Positions 16,400-24,719 of a stretch of 64,000 nt of DNA are shown here, in pieces. Position 1 is the stretch's first letter. Every line of letters begins with the position of its first letter. Origin of the DNA: PALSA-1353 sp050014015 (lineage in GTDB: Bacteria > Planctomycetota > Phycisphaerae > Tepidisphaerales > Tepidisphaeraceae). The stretch lies in contig JBEKEC010000004.1 of the NCBI GenBank assembly GCA_050014015.1, positions 62,001-126,000 of the forward strand, in the 5' to 3' direction. A model generated the notes under the pieces. The model did not search any database, was not told the origin of the DNA, and worked only from the letters and a program-made list of their open reading frames with translations. Position numbers and translations under genes: made by a program.

Positions 16400-16681
16400 T
16401 TGGAACCCGTGAACATTCGATCGCTCGAACAGATCAAGCGAGAACTCAAAAAACTCTTCGTGGAAAATTTCTCCCTGGAAGAAGTCGGGCCTGAAGCGAT
16501 CAACGATGACAGGAACCTCTTCGGCGACGGCGGCGTGGGATTGGATTCCCTCGACGGCGTTGAGGTCGTCGTTCTCCTTCGCCGGCAGTACGGGCTGGAC
16601 GTCAAGGCCATGCAGAATCGCGAAATCTTCCGCTCCATCAATACGCTTGCCCCCTTCGTGCTGGCCCACGCCACCAAATAG
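16400..16681 (+). CDS. Acyl carrier protein-like protein
   Basis: 93 residues read from TTG 16400, which has AAAGGA ten bases upstream; a GTG at 16409 is an alternative. Four-helix carrier fold with the phosphopantetheine attachment motif GLDSLDGVEVV, Ser 50. Sequence departs from housekeeping AcpP, which suggests a dedicated role in a lipid or natural-product pathway. It is convergent with the radical SAM gene 19 bp away; no ketosynthase or ligase lies near, so its partner is elsewhere. Confidence 0.8.
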   Translation: MEPVNIRSLEQIKRELKKLFVENFSLEEVGPEAINDDRNLFGDGGVGLDSLDGVEVVVLLRRQYGLDVKAMQNREIFRSINTLAPFVLAHATK

Positions 16682-16700
16682 CGATTCTCGTTCAGCCGGT

Positions 16701-17966
16701 TCAGGTTGTCTGCTCCGCAGCCCGCCTCCACGTGCGCCGGCCCAGAGTTGTGCGCTTGTAGGTGCCGTCCGCCTTTTCCTTCTCGATCACCTTCACGTAC
16801 AAATCGGCCATGCGCATTTCGACGTTGTAATCCGCGTAGAACGTATCCCACGCATACTGGTACATTTCGTCGAGCTTCTCGACGCTCATCTTCGCCGGCC
16901 TGAACACCGTCTCATCGCAGGTGTAGCGGCTCCAGTCGTTGTGCAGGATTCGCCCCTGCTCCACCAATTTGGCCCGGATGGGCGTCTCCGGAAACGGGGT
17001 CATGACCGTGAACTCGGCCAGGTCCAGTTCCAGATCCAGAAGGAAATCCACCAGCCGCCGGATCCCGTCCTCGTCATGTTCGTCCGTCCCCAGAAGGATC
17101 GTGCCTTCCACCCCGATGCCGCGCTCCTTCAGCCTCTTGATCCGCTGCGCGATCACGTCCGAGGTGTTGATGACGGCCTGGTAGACGTACCAGCATCCCG
17201 CGGCGGCGGCGAGATCCAGGATCTCGGGGTTGTCCTTGATCGGATGCGAAATCCACTTCTTCTTCAACGGCGCCAGCGCCGTGAACAGGTCCTTCTGCCA
17301 CTGGTCGTTCTGGGCAAATGAATTGTCCACGAAAAACAGCCGGTTGTTGTCGATCCCCGCCACCTCTTCGACCACCTGATCCAGCGGCCGCGGCCGAAGG
17401 CTGCGCCCGCCCAGAAACGGAGCGCAGCACGGGAAGCATTTGAACCGGCATCCGCGCGACGCGTGCACCAGGTCGACCATCTGCACCCCGCGGTAGTTGT
17501 ACCGCTCGCGCGCCAGGATGTCCCGCCGCGCCGGCCTCATCAGCCTCAGGTCCGGATACTCATTTTGAAAATCGTAAACCCCCTTGAGCTCTCCCCGTTC
17601 AAAGTCCCCCAACACCGCTTCCATGCGCCCCTCGGTCTCACCGAGAAAAACGCTGTCCGCGTGAAGTTGCGTCTCCTGGACGTGCAGCGACGTCCCGATG
17701 CCCCCAAAAATTACCTTCTTGCCCATCGCCCGGAACCGGTCCGCGATCGCATACCCACGCGGCATCTGGCACGTCAGCATGCACGAGATGCAAACCAGAT
17801 CGCACCCATCCGAATAATCGATTTCCTGCACGTTTTCATCAAAGAACTCGATCTGAACGTATTGCGGCAGCGTTGCCGCAAACACCACCGGGCCGTGCGG
17901 CGGAAGGTGGAACTCCGGCTGGTTCCGAAGCTTGGGCCATCGCGGATATATCAACCGTATCTTCAT
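16701..17966 (-). CDS. B12-binding domain radical SAM protein (second)
   Basis: 421 residues from ATG 17966. N-terminal cobalamin-type domain with IEFFDENVQEID, VIFGGIGTSLH and VFLGETEGRME, then the cluster motif CRFKCFPC (Cys 173, 177, 180). The middle shows SAM-barrel phrases (VDNSFAQNDQW, GVEGTILLGTDEHDED), the end a Tyr/Trp-rich tail. Possible roles are as for the 4480 protein; the two are distant relatives, not duplicates. The GH30-like gene ends one base upstream, so the two are likely co-transcribed. Confidence 0.86.
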   Translation of the reverse strand: MKIRLIYPRWPKLRNQPEFHLPPHGPVVFAATLPQYVQIEFFDENVQEIDYSDGCDLVCISCMLTCQMPRGYAIADRFRAMGKKVIFGGIGTSLHVQETQLHADSVFLGETEGRMEAVLGDFERGELKGVYDFQNEYPDLRLMRPARRDILARERYNYRGVQMVDLVHASRGCRFKCFPCCAPFLGGRSLRPRPLDQVVEEVAGIDNNRLFFVDNSFAQNDQWQKDLFTALAPLKKKWISHPIKDNPEILDLAAAAGCWYVYQAVINTSDVIAQRIKRLKERGIGVEGTILLGTDEHDEDGIRRLVDFLLDLELDLAEFTVMTPFPETPIRAKLVEQGRILHNDWSRYTCDETVFRPAKMSVEKLDEMYQYAWDTFYADYNVEMRMADLYVKVIEKEKADGTYKRTTLGRRTWRRAAEQTT

Positions 17967-17967
17967 G

Positions 17968-19971
17968 CTACGAACCACCCATCAACGTCGTAAAGCTTTG
18001 GCAGTCCAGCGTAACCCGAGCCATTCCATCCGAAACCTCAATCGGCCTCATCTCCTTCATCGCACGCGAAGCATCCGTCACGTACGCCCGCAGCCGCCTC
18101 ACGTTCGCCGGCAACCCGGTGATATTCGCCACCCTCGTCGCGCCATTGTTCACCAGGTGCAATGTATACGTCTGACGCTCCCCATCCGCATAAGCGCAAA
18201 CAGCCACCTCCGGCTTATCGCAGCTAACCCCCACGGCCGCCGATCCCGTCGGCGTCATGTCCAGTTGCTTCAAATTCCAAAATCGCTGCGTTGGCTCCAG
18301 CGGCGCGCCATCCACGCCGCCGCTCAGCAGCGAATAATTCTCCGTCAACTGCCACTGCAAAATCGAAACCGGCTGTGCAATCCTGCAAATTGTCACATAT
18401 TGGCTGATCTCGTCCAGCCCATACCAGGGCTCCAGAAATATCGCCGGAAAGGCATAGGAGTTTGAATCCGTCCCGCCCTCGCCCACCAGCAGGGGCACGT
18501 TCAGCTTCACGGCCGCCGCACGCCACTTGCCGTACTGCCCCTCCGTTCCCCCATGCCACGAATGAAACGACACCGCCCCGATGTATTTCACCGCCTCGGG
18601 ATCGTTCATCGCCGCATTGATGAAATCCACCGGCGGCGGATCGCCCGTGTCACCCAGCAGCATCTTTGTCGCCAGCCCTCGCGACGCGAAATACGCGCCC
18701 AACCGTTTGATCGCCTCGGCATGTTCCTGTGGATTCTGCAGAACTTGGATCCCGATATTCGACTCGTTGAACGAAAACAGTTTCGGCTCCGCGCCGTAAT
18801 GTCCCTTCAAATATTCCAGGTACGACCCGATCGACTTGCAAACTTCATCCCATTTCTTCGGATTGATCTTGCGGCCGCCAAACGCCCGCCCGCCGGATCG
18901 ATCCAGCAGCGCCCAATCCGGCGCCTGCCAATCGCTGATGATCATTGGAATATTCCGCCGCGACAATGTCCGCGCCATTTCCATCGCCGCCCCCACCTCT
19001 TCATTCAGCTTCCCCGCGTCGGCAATTTTGATCGGATCGTCGTTTTCCTTCGGCTGCCACAGATTGAAAGGCATCGCCACGCGCCCCCACGCAACCCGCA
19101 AATGATCCAGATTATATTCGATCTGCGCCGGATCGCCCGGAGTCTGCAGCCGGAAGTTGCCTCCGATCCCGTCAAACACGCCGCCGGTTTGAGAAGGATC
19201 GACCTTGACGTTCACCGCCGTCTTGTCCACGTCGCCCGAGGCTTTGATCGTAAACCCCACATGAATCGCCTGCCCCGCCTTCAAACTTCCCGAGCTGAGC
19301 GGAAAATAAATGTCGTAATCCGACTTCGGCTGGTTCCGATCGTCCCGCACGACGATTGGCATCGGCGAATCAAAGCTCACCTCAAGTTGCCGATGCGGCG
19401 AAGTCACTCTCAGCCCCCTGGCCAACCCGCTGAGATACCGATTTATCCCCGACGGCTGCGTCGCCGCCAGCGATGCCGATTCGGAGGATGACGACACACC
19501 GACCAACTGAGCCGACCCGCTCGAATAATCCGCGCTGGGGAGATGAATGAAAAAATAAATCCCCTCCATCGCCACGTCCGCGGTCGTGCCGGCCTGCACG
19601 TCCACCTTCACAATTCCCTGCCCCGCATCTTCAAAACTCACCCTACACGTCAGCGGGCTGGGCGGACCACGAAAGCCGCCTCCCCCGCCCGGCCTGAAAT
19701 CCGTGGCCCGAAGCCCTCCGCTGCAAATCTGTCTATCCCCTTCCCGCGCATACTGCGCATTGCCCAATCTTTCACCCCGCGTTTGAACGATGGCCGTCGA
19801 TCCAGCTCTGACGGCACGGATGCCGGTCGTGAAAGCCATCAATTCCCCCTCAATGCGAATCCCGCGCAATCCCCCCCACGGGACACATTCCGCCTGGCCA
19901 AAACAAAAACTCTTGCCGCAAAACGGAAGCAAAATCAACGCGGCCAGCATGGAGGGAAGAATGGGCTTCAT
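17968..19971 (-). CDS. Secreted GH30-like glycoside hydrolase
   Basis: 667 residues from ATG 19971; a GTG at 19995 with AAGG upstream is an alternative start. Signal peptide (MKPILPSMLAALILLPFCG), an N-terminal beta domain to about residue 270, then a TIM-barrel region beginning FDGIGGNFR. FSFNESNIG carries the expected acid/base Glu and LLVGEGG the nucleophile Glu of clan GH-A, and the opening GxGG is GH30-like. A C-terminal beta domain follows. It probably degrades a glycan outside the cytoplasm; substrate unknown. Distant similarity only, so the family number is tentative. Confidence 0.72.
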   Translation of the reverse strand: MKPILPSMLAALILLPFCGKSFCFGQAECVPWGGLRGIRIEGELMAFTTGIRAVRAGSTAIVQTRGERLGNAQYAREGDRQICSGGLRATDFRPGGGGGFRGPPSPLTCRVSFEDAGQGIVKVDVQAGTTADVAMEGIYFFIHLPSADYSSGSAQLVGVSSSSESASLAATQPSGINRYLSGLARGLRVTSPHRQLEVSFDSPMPIVVRDDRNQPKSDYDIYFPLSSGSLKAGQAIHVGFTIKASGDVDKTAVNVKVDPSQTGGVFDGIGGNFRLQTPGDPAQIEYNLDHLRVAWGRVAMPFNLWQPKENDDPIKIADAGKLNEEVGAAMEMARTLSRRNIPMIISDWQAPDWALLDRSGGRAFGGRKINPKKWDEVCKSIGSYLEYLKGHYGAEPKLFSFNESNIGIQVLQNPQEHAEAIKRLGAYFASRGLATKMLLGDTGDPPPVDFINAAMNDPEAVKYIGAVSFHSWHGGTEGQYGKWRAAAVKLNVPLLVGEGGTDSNSYAFPAIFLEPWYGLDEISQYVTICRIAQPVSILQWQLTENYSLLSGGVDGAPLEPTQRFWNLKQLDMTPTGSAAVGVSCDKPEVAVCAYADGERQTYTLHLVNNGATRVANITGLPANVRRLRAYVTDASRAMKEMRPIEVSDGMARVTLDCQSFTTLMGGS

Positions 19972-20111
19972 ATACGCACGATTGTTGCACCGCACCTCTT
20001 ACCTTGCATGATAACGCATCAGCCGCCATTCGCCGATCACAACCGGTCTTGCCCGCTGGGTCCGGCAGGGCCATCGCATTTGGCGGGAGTTCGGTATCAC
20101 CGGGTCGTCAA

Positions 20112-20221
20112 ATGCAACGCTCAACACTCAACTTTCAAGGGAATGCCAGAAAAACCTGGAATTCGCCGTCTTTTCACTTCGACGTTGAGCGTTGAGTGTT
20201 GAGTGTTGAGCGTTGCATTCA
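20112..20221. repeat. Palindromic intergenic repeat (CAACGCTCAACACTCAAC type)
   Basis: Near 20114 the sequence reads caacgctcaacactcaac and near 20182 its reverse complement appears as gttgagcgttgagtgttgag, with extra tandem units. The arms could form a long hairpin. It lies between the GH30-like start and the GHKL partner gene. Confidence 0.7.
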
Positions 20222-20282
20222 ACCCAACTGCCCGCGCCAGGGCCATATGCGATGGCCCTGCTGGGTCCGGCCATAATTTCTT

Positions 20283-20341
20283 GCGGAACCCACCCTTTTC
20301 CCCCTCTCCCTGTACTCAGGGGGAGGGCTGGGGTGGGGGTT
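20283..20341. repeat. Palindromic repeat with TGTACTCAGGGGGAGGG core
   Basis: cccctctccctgtactcagg followed by gggagggctggggtgggggt. A second copy lies at 37977-38022 inside nuoM. Its arms CCCTCxCCC and GGGGGAGGG can pair across GTACTCA. Confidence 0.75.
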
Positions 20342-20382
20342 CTTCCGAGCTTCCAAAAATCTTTGGCCACGCCCCGCCCGCT

Positions 20383-20895
20383 TCACATCCCTCTGGGATT
20401 GAGTCTATCTTCCGGCAAAATCAGACCGTGTGGACCCAGGACGTGGACCCGCGACGTGATCGCTTTGCCAGACAGCCTAACCGAGGAATTACATGGGCTA
20501 ACCCGGATCATACAAGAGCACCGCGGATTACACGGATGGCACGGATAAACCAGGGGATGGTTGATATTGCAATTTGCCCCCGGTGCGCTGCGTTTCGATC
20601 CATAAAACAGCTCGTAACGCTTGCTGATCGCTCCCCATCCGTGATATCCGTGAAATCCGTGGTGAATAATCCGGCCTAAAGCGCTCACCTCCCGGTTCCA
20701 TTCTCTCAGGTCCGCCAACTCCACCGCCTTGGGCTGATGTGCGGCAAACCGCATCTTGTTCGGCGAGGTATATTTTTCCACAGGTGACTCCGCCAATCCT
20801 CCCGGCCGCCAAAGCACAATATACCACCGATGGCCCCGGCCGAGCACCCCGCGTAGTGCTTCGACCAGTTCCGTGCGCATCTGCTGCGATGTCAT
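20383..20895 (-). CDS. Small partner of the GHKL ATPase-nuclease; C terminus built from a repeat
   Basis: 170 codons from ATG 20895, overlapping the GHKL stop by ATGA, so translation is coupled. The first 76 residues (MTSQQMRTELVEALRGVLGR, RWYIVLWRPGGLAESPVEKY, then a charged helix) look like an ordinary helical protein. From about residue 78 the frame reads through the CCACGGATTTCACGG-type inverted repeat, giving HHGFHGYHGWGA and, later, CHPCNPRCSC. The original C terminus has probably been replaced. No domain is recognised; the tight coupling suggests the pair acts together. Confidence 0.6.
   Translation of the reverse strand: MTSQQMRTELVEALRGVLGRGHRWYIVLWRPGGLAESPVEKYTSPNKMRFAAHQPKAVELADLREWNREVSALGRIIHHGFHGYHGWGAISKRYELFYGSKRSAPGANCNINHPLVYPCHPCNPRCSCMIRVSPCNSSVRLSGKAITSRVHVLGPHGLILPEDRLNPRGM
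20513..20668. repeat. Long-spaced inverted repeat (ACCGCGGATTACACGGAT type)
   Basis: Left arm near 20520 (ccgcggattacacggatgg) and right arm near 20640 (gtgatatccgtgaaatccgt) are partly reverse complementary with about 80 bp between. The same repeat family recurs at 23497-23596. It overlaps the 3' half of the GHKL partner gene. Confidence 0.7.
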
Positions 20896-22967
20896 TGACC
20901 CGTCTCCGGGGGACCATGACCTTCCGAGTTGGTTTCATCAATCATTGGCGTGATTGGAATGTTGGATGGAACGCCTAACTTGTCGAAGAAAACGGCGTTC
21001 CGCTGCTTCGCGTTTGACAGCATTTGTTGGTAGGAAAAAACCTCGATATAGGCATTCTCGTGTTTTAGGTAGCCGAAATAGCCCTGTCCATCGGGGGTCG
21101 GATCAAGCTGAGCTTCTTTGGCAATGTCGTCCAACTGCTCTGCCTTGTCAGCAATGATATAGCAGTAAAAATGGACTGCGAGAGATACTGGTACCTCGTG
21201 CCCGCTCGGTGTTCTCGCCTTCCCTGACCGGATTATCTGGATGTACTCTCGGATTTGTCGAATCGGGTTTTCCTTGTCATCGTAAGCTGTCCGTCGCGGC
21301 CGTTTCAATTCGAGAATCGTGACCGTCTGAAAGGGTCCATCCGGCTGAGAGACAAATGCGCACGCCGAATCGAAGACGATGATGTCAGGTTCCTTGCCGG
21401 ATTTATTGACCAGTGGAACCTGTTTTCGGAATGGCTGATCCGAAGCGAGGAACTTGTGATAGACCAAGCGCTCATCCACGAGCCAAAGGTTGTGGTTGTC
21501 CGCGAACACCTCATTGGAGGTCTGACCCATAGGGAAAATAAGCTGGTGCACACGGTTTTCCAATGGATATTTGCCATCATCCTGAAGGCCGAGCAGCTTG
21601 TAGAGAAAGTCGAGAACGAGCCGCCGGTGGAGCACATACCTTGCAAGATCCGCTTTGTTCGCGTCGCTGACTTTTGTCAGATACTCATCGAATTGAGCCG
21701 CGTATCGGTCGAATTCTGAATCGCTGGCCGATTGTGCTTGGAGCAGTTCCTGGCCCTGTTCGCGCAATTTGACCTGAAAATCGCGAGAGGCGCGGTAGAG
21801 TTCCAGGTCGAGCTTGTCGTCGTCAATTTCGGGGTCGATCATGCCCACTGCCTGTTCGACGTACTTCAGGATGGGTCTGTACATGGGAGCCTGGGTCGCG
21901 ACAAAATCTCCGATGCGCTTATCCTTGGCCTCGCGGACAGGCTTGGTGTATTGCGCGAGATACCTACCCGCCTGCGCTGCAACGCCGTCTCGAATCTGTG
22001 CCCAGGTCAGGTTCTCGGCATACATCCCGTTGTCATCCGCCGAGACATTGAAATCCGTTCGTTCCTCATTCACTGTCTGATCCAGCAAGATCGAATCGAC
22101 ATTTGACGCGTAGACAAACGACCGCCCTGCTTCGTCCGTCAGTCGTTTCGCTAAGTCTGGAACCTTACCCGCCAGTTTTTCAGTCTTCACAACCCGGTTG
22201 TTTGCGCAATAATGAAGCAGGTGTTCCTCAACGTGCGCTGAGTACAATCGCACATGAAGAATCTCAAACTGCACGCCTTGGACTTTGAACTTGACCCGCG
22301 TGGCATTGGCCTCCATTTCCTTGTCATAGACATCGTTCAAGTCGATGCGTTCTGAGTTGGTTTCATCGACCAATTCAATTTCAGGCGGGTTCGGCCGAAT
22401 AAGGTATTCGAGGCAGTGCCCAACGATGTGTGTGGCAATGGTGTCGAGTTTCTTCGGCCCAGTTTCCCGAAAATTCTTCTTGTAGCCAAGTAGCCGCACA
22501 CTGGTAGACCGCTTCTCCACGGTGGCATCCGTAACCTTTTCGCTCGCAACCCCCTTGCCCTCCGCGACGAATTTAAACGTCCGCGTTTTCCATGACTGTG
22601 CTTCTTTGAAGGTGCTGGCGATCTCAACGGAGTCAAATGCGACGAGCCATAAGAATCGTCCGATGCCTTTGCCGCCACGATCCGCCTTGTAGGTCGTATC
22701 CGAAGTCTGGAAAGCCTCGAAGTTTTCGTCGTCGAATCCGATTCCGTTGTCTACGACTTCGAACGATGTGACGTCCCGCACCGGCTTTTCCGTTTCAAAC
22801 ATCTCGGGTGACGTATCGCGCTGGAGCCTAATCGTTATTTCGCCATGACTTTCTTTGGCATCCTCGACGGCCTGAATCGAGTTGATGATCGCCTCGTAGA
22901 GTGGAAGGAGGGGCCTGCTCTTGGGCAAAACCACATTGCGAACGCGTCCAGCTACGTCGATCTTCAT
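20892..22967 (-). CDS. GHKL-type ATPase fused to a PD-(D/E)XK-like nuclease domain (candidate defence protein)
   Basis: 691 residues. N-terminal GHKL ATPase: N box YEAIINSIQAVEDA (about 24-37), G1 VVDNGIGFDD (about 71-80), G2 RGGKGIGRF (about 97-105). A long helical middle follows, and at the C terminus Asp 528 (DIIVFDS) pairs with Glu 553-x-Lys 555 (TILELKRP), a PD-(D/E)XK arrangement. The Hsp90/MutL-like ATPase plus nuclease layout is common in stand-alone antiviral systems. Base composition and codon use look less GC-biased than flanking genes. Domain calls are from motifs; antiviral activity is inference. A small partner overlaps its stop. Confidence 0.78.
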   Translation of the reverse strand: MKIDVAGRVRNVVLPKSRPLLPLYEAIINSIQAVEDAKESHGEITIRLQRDTSPEMFETEKPVRDVTSFEVVDNGIGFDDENFEAFQTSDTTYKADRGGKGIGRFLWLVAFDSVEIASTFKEAQSWKTRTFKFVAEGKGVASEKVTDATVEKRSTSVRLLGYKKNFRETGPKKLDTIATHIVGHCLEYLIRPNPPEIELVDETNSERIDLNDVYDKEMEANATRVKFKVQGVQFEILHVRLYSAHVEEHLLHYCANNRVVKTEKLAGKVPDLAKRLTDEAGRSFVYASNVDSILLDQTVNEERTDFNVSADDNGMYAENLTWAQIRDGVAAQAGRYLAQYTKPVREAKDKRIGDFVATQAPMYRPILKYVEQAVGMIDPEIDDDKLDLELYRASRDFQVKLREQGQELLQAQSASDSEFDRYAAQFDEYLTKVSDANKADLARYVLHRRLVLDFLYKLLGLQDDGKYPLENRVHQLIFPMGQTSNEVFADNHNLWLVDERLVYHKFLASDQPFRKQVPLVNKSGKEPDIIVFDSACAFVSQPDGPFQTVTILELKRPRRTAYDDKENPIRQIREYIQIIRSGKARTPSGHEVPVSLAVHFYCYIIADKAEQLDDIAKEAQLDPTPDGQGYFGYLKHENAYIEVFSYQQMLSNAKQRNAVFFDKLGVPSNIPITPMIDETNSEGHGPPETGQ

Positions 22968-23269
22968 TACAGCTTCTTTCCGGACGGATTTCTGTGCCGT
23001 TCATTCAATGGGGGCAAATTAAAAGTGGCGACTGAAAAGTGGCGCGCGCCCTGATCCATATTTCTCCGCCATTCTCGGCTTGTTCCTCTCCCAACCACCG
23101 CGATCTATCGCCTCGTTCGCCATTTTCTCCTCCACCTCGATCCTCGGCAAGTTCGCGGTCTCCCGCCATCTCGGCAATCGCGGCCCCGGCCAATTGCCCC
23201 GTTTGACTTCTCCCCTTAAAAAAATATTTCCAAAAAATCCGCCGATTTCCAAAAACACGTCCAAAACCT
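22968..23269. other. Intergenic region, no convincing gene
   Basis: About 300 bp upstream of the GHKL gene. It must hold that gene's promoter. The plus strand from about 23080 to 23290 has an open frame with a biased Pro/Arg/Ser/Lys content and no ribosome site; I regard it as decayed or chance sequence. Confidence 0.45.
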
Positions 23270-23485
23270 TCACCTCCCGGCTAAGAATATAGAGGAGCCC
23301 ACTTTGTCCGCTCCACTTTCCACTATCCACTGTTCCATTTTCTCGCGCAGCGTAGCCGACCGATGCTTTTCCAAGTGGGTCCCCCCGTAGACGTAGACAA
23401 AACCCCGCGCGGCGCTGTCGAAAACGAGGGTTTTGTAGACGGCATATCCGGGCCAGTTCTTCAACCGTAGTTTTGTTATGTCCAC
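23270..23485 (-). CDS. Possible small protein (GTG start), uncertain
   Basis: 71 codons from GTG 23485. The sequence (VDITKLRLKNWPGYAVYKTL... FVYVYGGTHLEKHRSATLRE) has balanced composition like a real protein, with a strand-strand-helix pattern. The ribosome site is poor and the start is close to a palindromic repeat. It may be a remnant of a longer gene. No family recognised. Confidence 0.3.
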   Translation of the reverse strand: MDITKLRLKNWPGYAVYKTLVFDSAARGFVYVYGGTHLEKHRSATLREKMEQWIVESGADKVGSSIFLAGR

Positions 23486-23496
23486 TACCCCAGGAA

Positions 23497-23596
23497 ATTC
23501 AGATTCACCACGGATTGCACGGATTGACGCGGATGGGAACAAAAACTCACGCCATTTTCTTATCCGTGGTATCCGCGAAATCCGTGGTTTCATTTC
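23497..23596. repeat. Inverted repeat, CCACGGATTGCACGGATT type
   Basis: Left arm caccacggattgcacggatt near 23508, right arm ttatccgtggtatccgcgaa followed by atccgtggtt near 23565-23590. Same family as 20513-20668. Forms a long hairpin. Confidence 0.75.
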
Positions 23597-23777
23597 CTCT
23601 TCAAACGGTGACAAACTGGCCGGTCTGCGGGATTTTCAACTAACCCCCGCCGGTAACGGTAACGAAACCCCGCGCCGTGATATCGAAATCGGGGGTTTTG
23701 TTACCACGGCGCCAAGCCCCAAGCCGTCCGCTTTACATCACCCGCGGTTGCGTCTATCGTCTGTTAAAACCACAATT

Positions 23778-23993
23778 ATGCGGCGTTTGACGGTCATATT
23801 TCTGTCGGTTTTGGCGTCTGGTTGCGGTTCCTCCAAGCTCGAAACAGGTTATGAGCCCAAGCGCCTGGATATGCCCCTTTCCCAGCGCCAGGCGCTCTAT
23901 TCCGACCCCTATAGCCAGCAGGCCATGCAGGCACAGCAGGAGCAAAAAGACTCCGGAGGAGGCTCGGAAGTGCATCGCCCAGGCGCGCCATGA
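23778..23993 (+). CDS. Small lipoprotein
   Basis: 71 residues from ATG 23778. MRRLTVIFLSVLASGC is a complete short lipoprotein signal with lipobox ASGC. The mature chain is Gln/Ser/Glu-rich and hydrophilic (SDPYSQQAMQAQQEQKDSGG). No domain recognised. It is 42 bp upstream of the TPR gene and may be transcribed with it. Confidence 0.6.
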   Translation: MRRLTVIFLSVLASGCGSSKLETGYEPKRLDMPLSQRQALYSDPYSQQAMQAQQEQKDSGGGSEVHRPGAP

Positions 23994-24035
23994 GATTAAC
24001 TTTGTACTGGAAACGACTTAACCTGGCGGCATAGC

Positions 24036-24719
24036 ATGTTCCATGATGGGACGGGCAAATTGACCGCGATTGATCCTTCCCACTTCGTTCAGTTGGTTGA
24101 GCCCCTGCTCGTCCGCAAGGACCTGTCGGGCCTGCTCCTGTTGCTCAAGACGAATTGGGCGCCCGAGCAAATCCGCGATCTGCTCCGTTCTCCGCATAAC
24201 GATGCCAAGAAGGTTGCCCTTCTTGCCCTGGCGCTGGTTGGCCCATGTTGTTGCACCCAGGAACTCTCTTACCACCTCAAGGACCCCGATCCCGTTATTA
24301 ACGAACTGGCCGAACACGCGCTTTGGGCGATCTGGTTCCGAAGCGGAAAAGCGCCCGAGGCCAACCAGCTTGTCTGCCGCGGCGCCGAAGCCCTCAACAC
24401 CCGGAATTTCACCCGCGCCATCGAACTTTTCAGCCAGGCCATCCATACCGACCCCGATTTCGCCGAGGCGTATAACCAACGCGCCATCGCCTATTACCTG
24501 TCGGAGGATTACCAACTCAGCATCGCCGATTGCCGCCGGGCCATCCGCCGCATGCCCTGCCATTTCGGCGCGTGGGCGGGAATGGGACATTGTCATGCCC
24601 ATCTCGAACAAATCTCGCCCGCCATCGAATGTTACGAAAAGGCCCTGGCCATCAACCCGCATTTGCATTGCGTTCAGGAAACGGTTTGGGAACTCAAAAA
24701 GCACCTGAGCCAGTCGTGA
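24036..24719 (+). CDS. HEAT/TPR repeat protein
   Basis: 227 residues. The N-terminal half is helical with HEAT-like features (EQIRDLLRSPHNDAKKVALLALALVG, INELAEHALWAIW); the C-terminal half carries three TPR units: ALNTRNFTRAIELFSQAIHT, AYNQRAIAYYLSEDYQLSI and GHCHAHLEQISPAIECYEKAL. Such proteins scaffold protein complexes. It overlaps the next gene by GTGA, so translation of a membrane partner is coupled. The opposite-strand frame in this interval is a shadow. Confidence 0.82.
   Translation: MFHDGTGKLTAIDPSHFVQLVEPLLVRKDLSGLLLLLKTNWAPEQIRDLLRSPHNDAKKVALLALALVGPCCCTQELSYHLKDPDPVINELAEHALWAIWFRSGKAPEANQLVCRGAEALNTRNFTRAIELFSQAIHTDPDFAEAYNQRAIAYYLSEDYQLSIADCRRAIRRMPCHFGAWAGMGHCHAHLEQISPAIECYEKALAINPHLHCVQETVWELKKHLSQS

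Noticed and set aside
23005..23303. Open frames on both strands upstream of the GHKL gene
   Set aside because: Biased composition, no ribosome site, no recognised protein; could be decayed sequence.
24018..24704. 228-codon minus-strand frame
   Set aside because: Exactly antisense to the TPR gene and lacks repeat periodicity or ribosome site.
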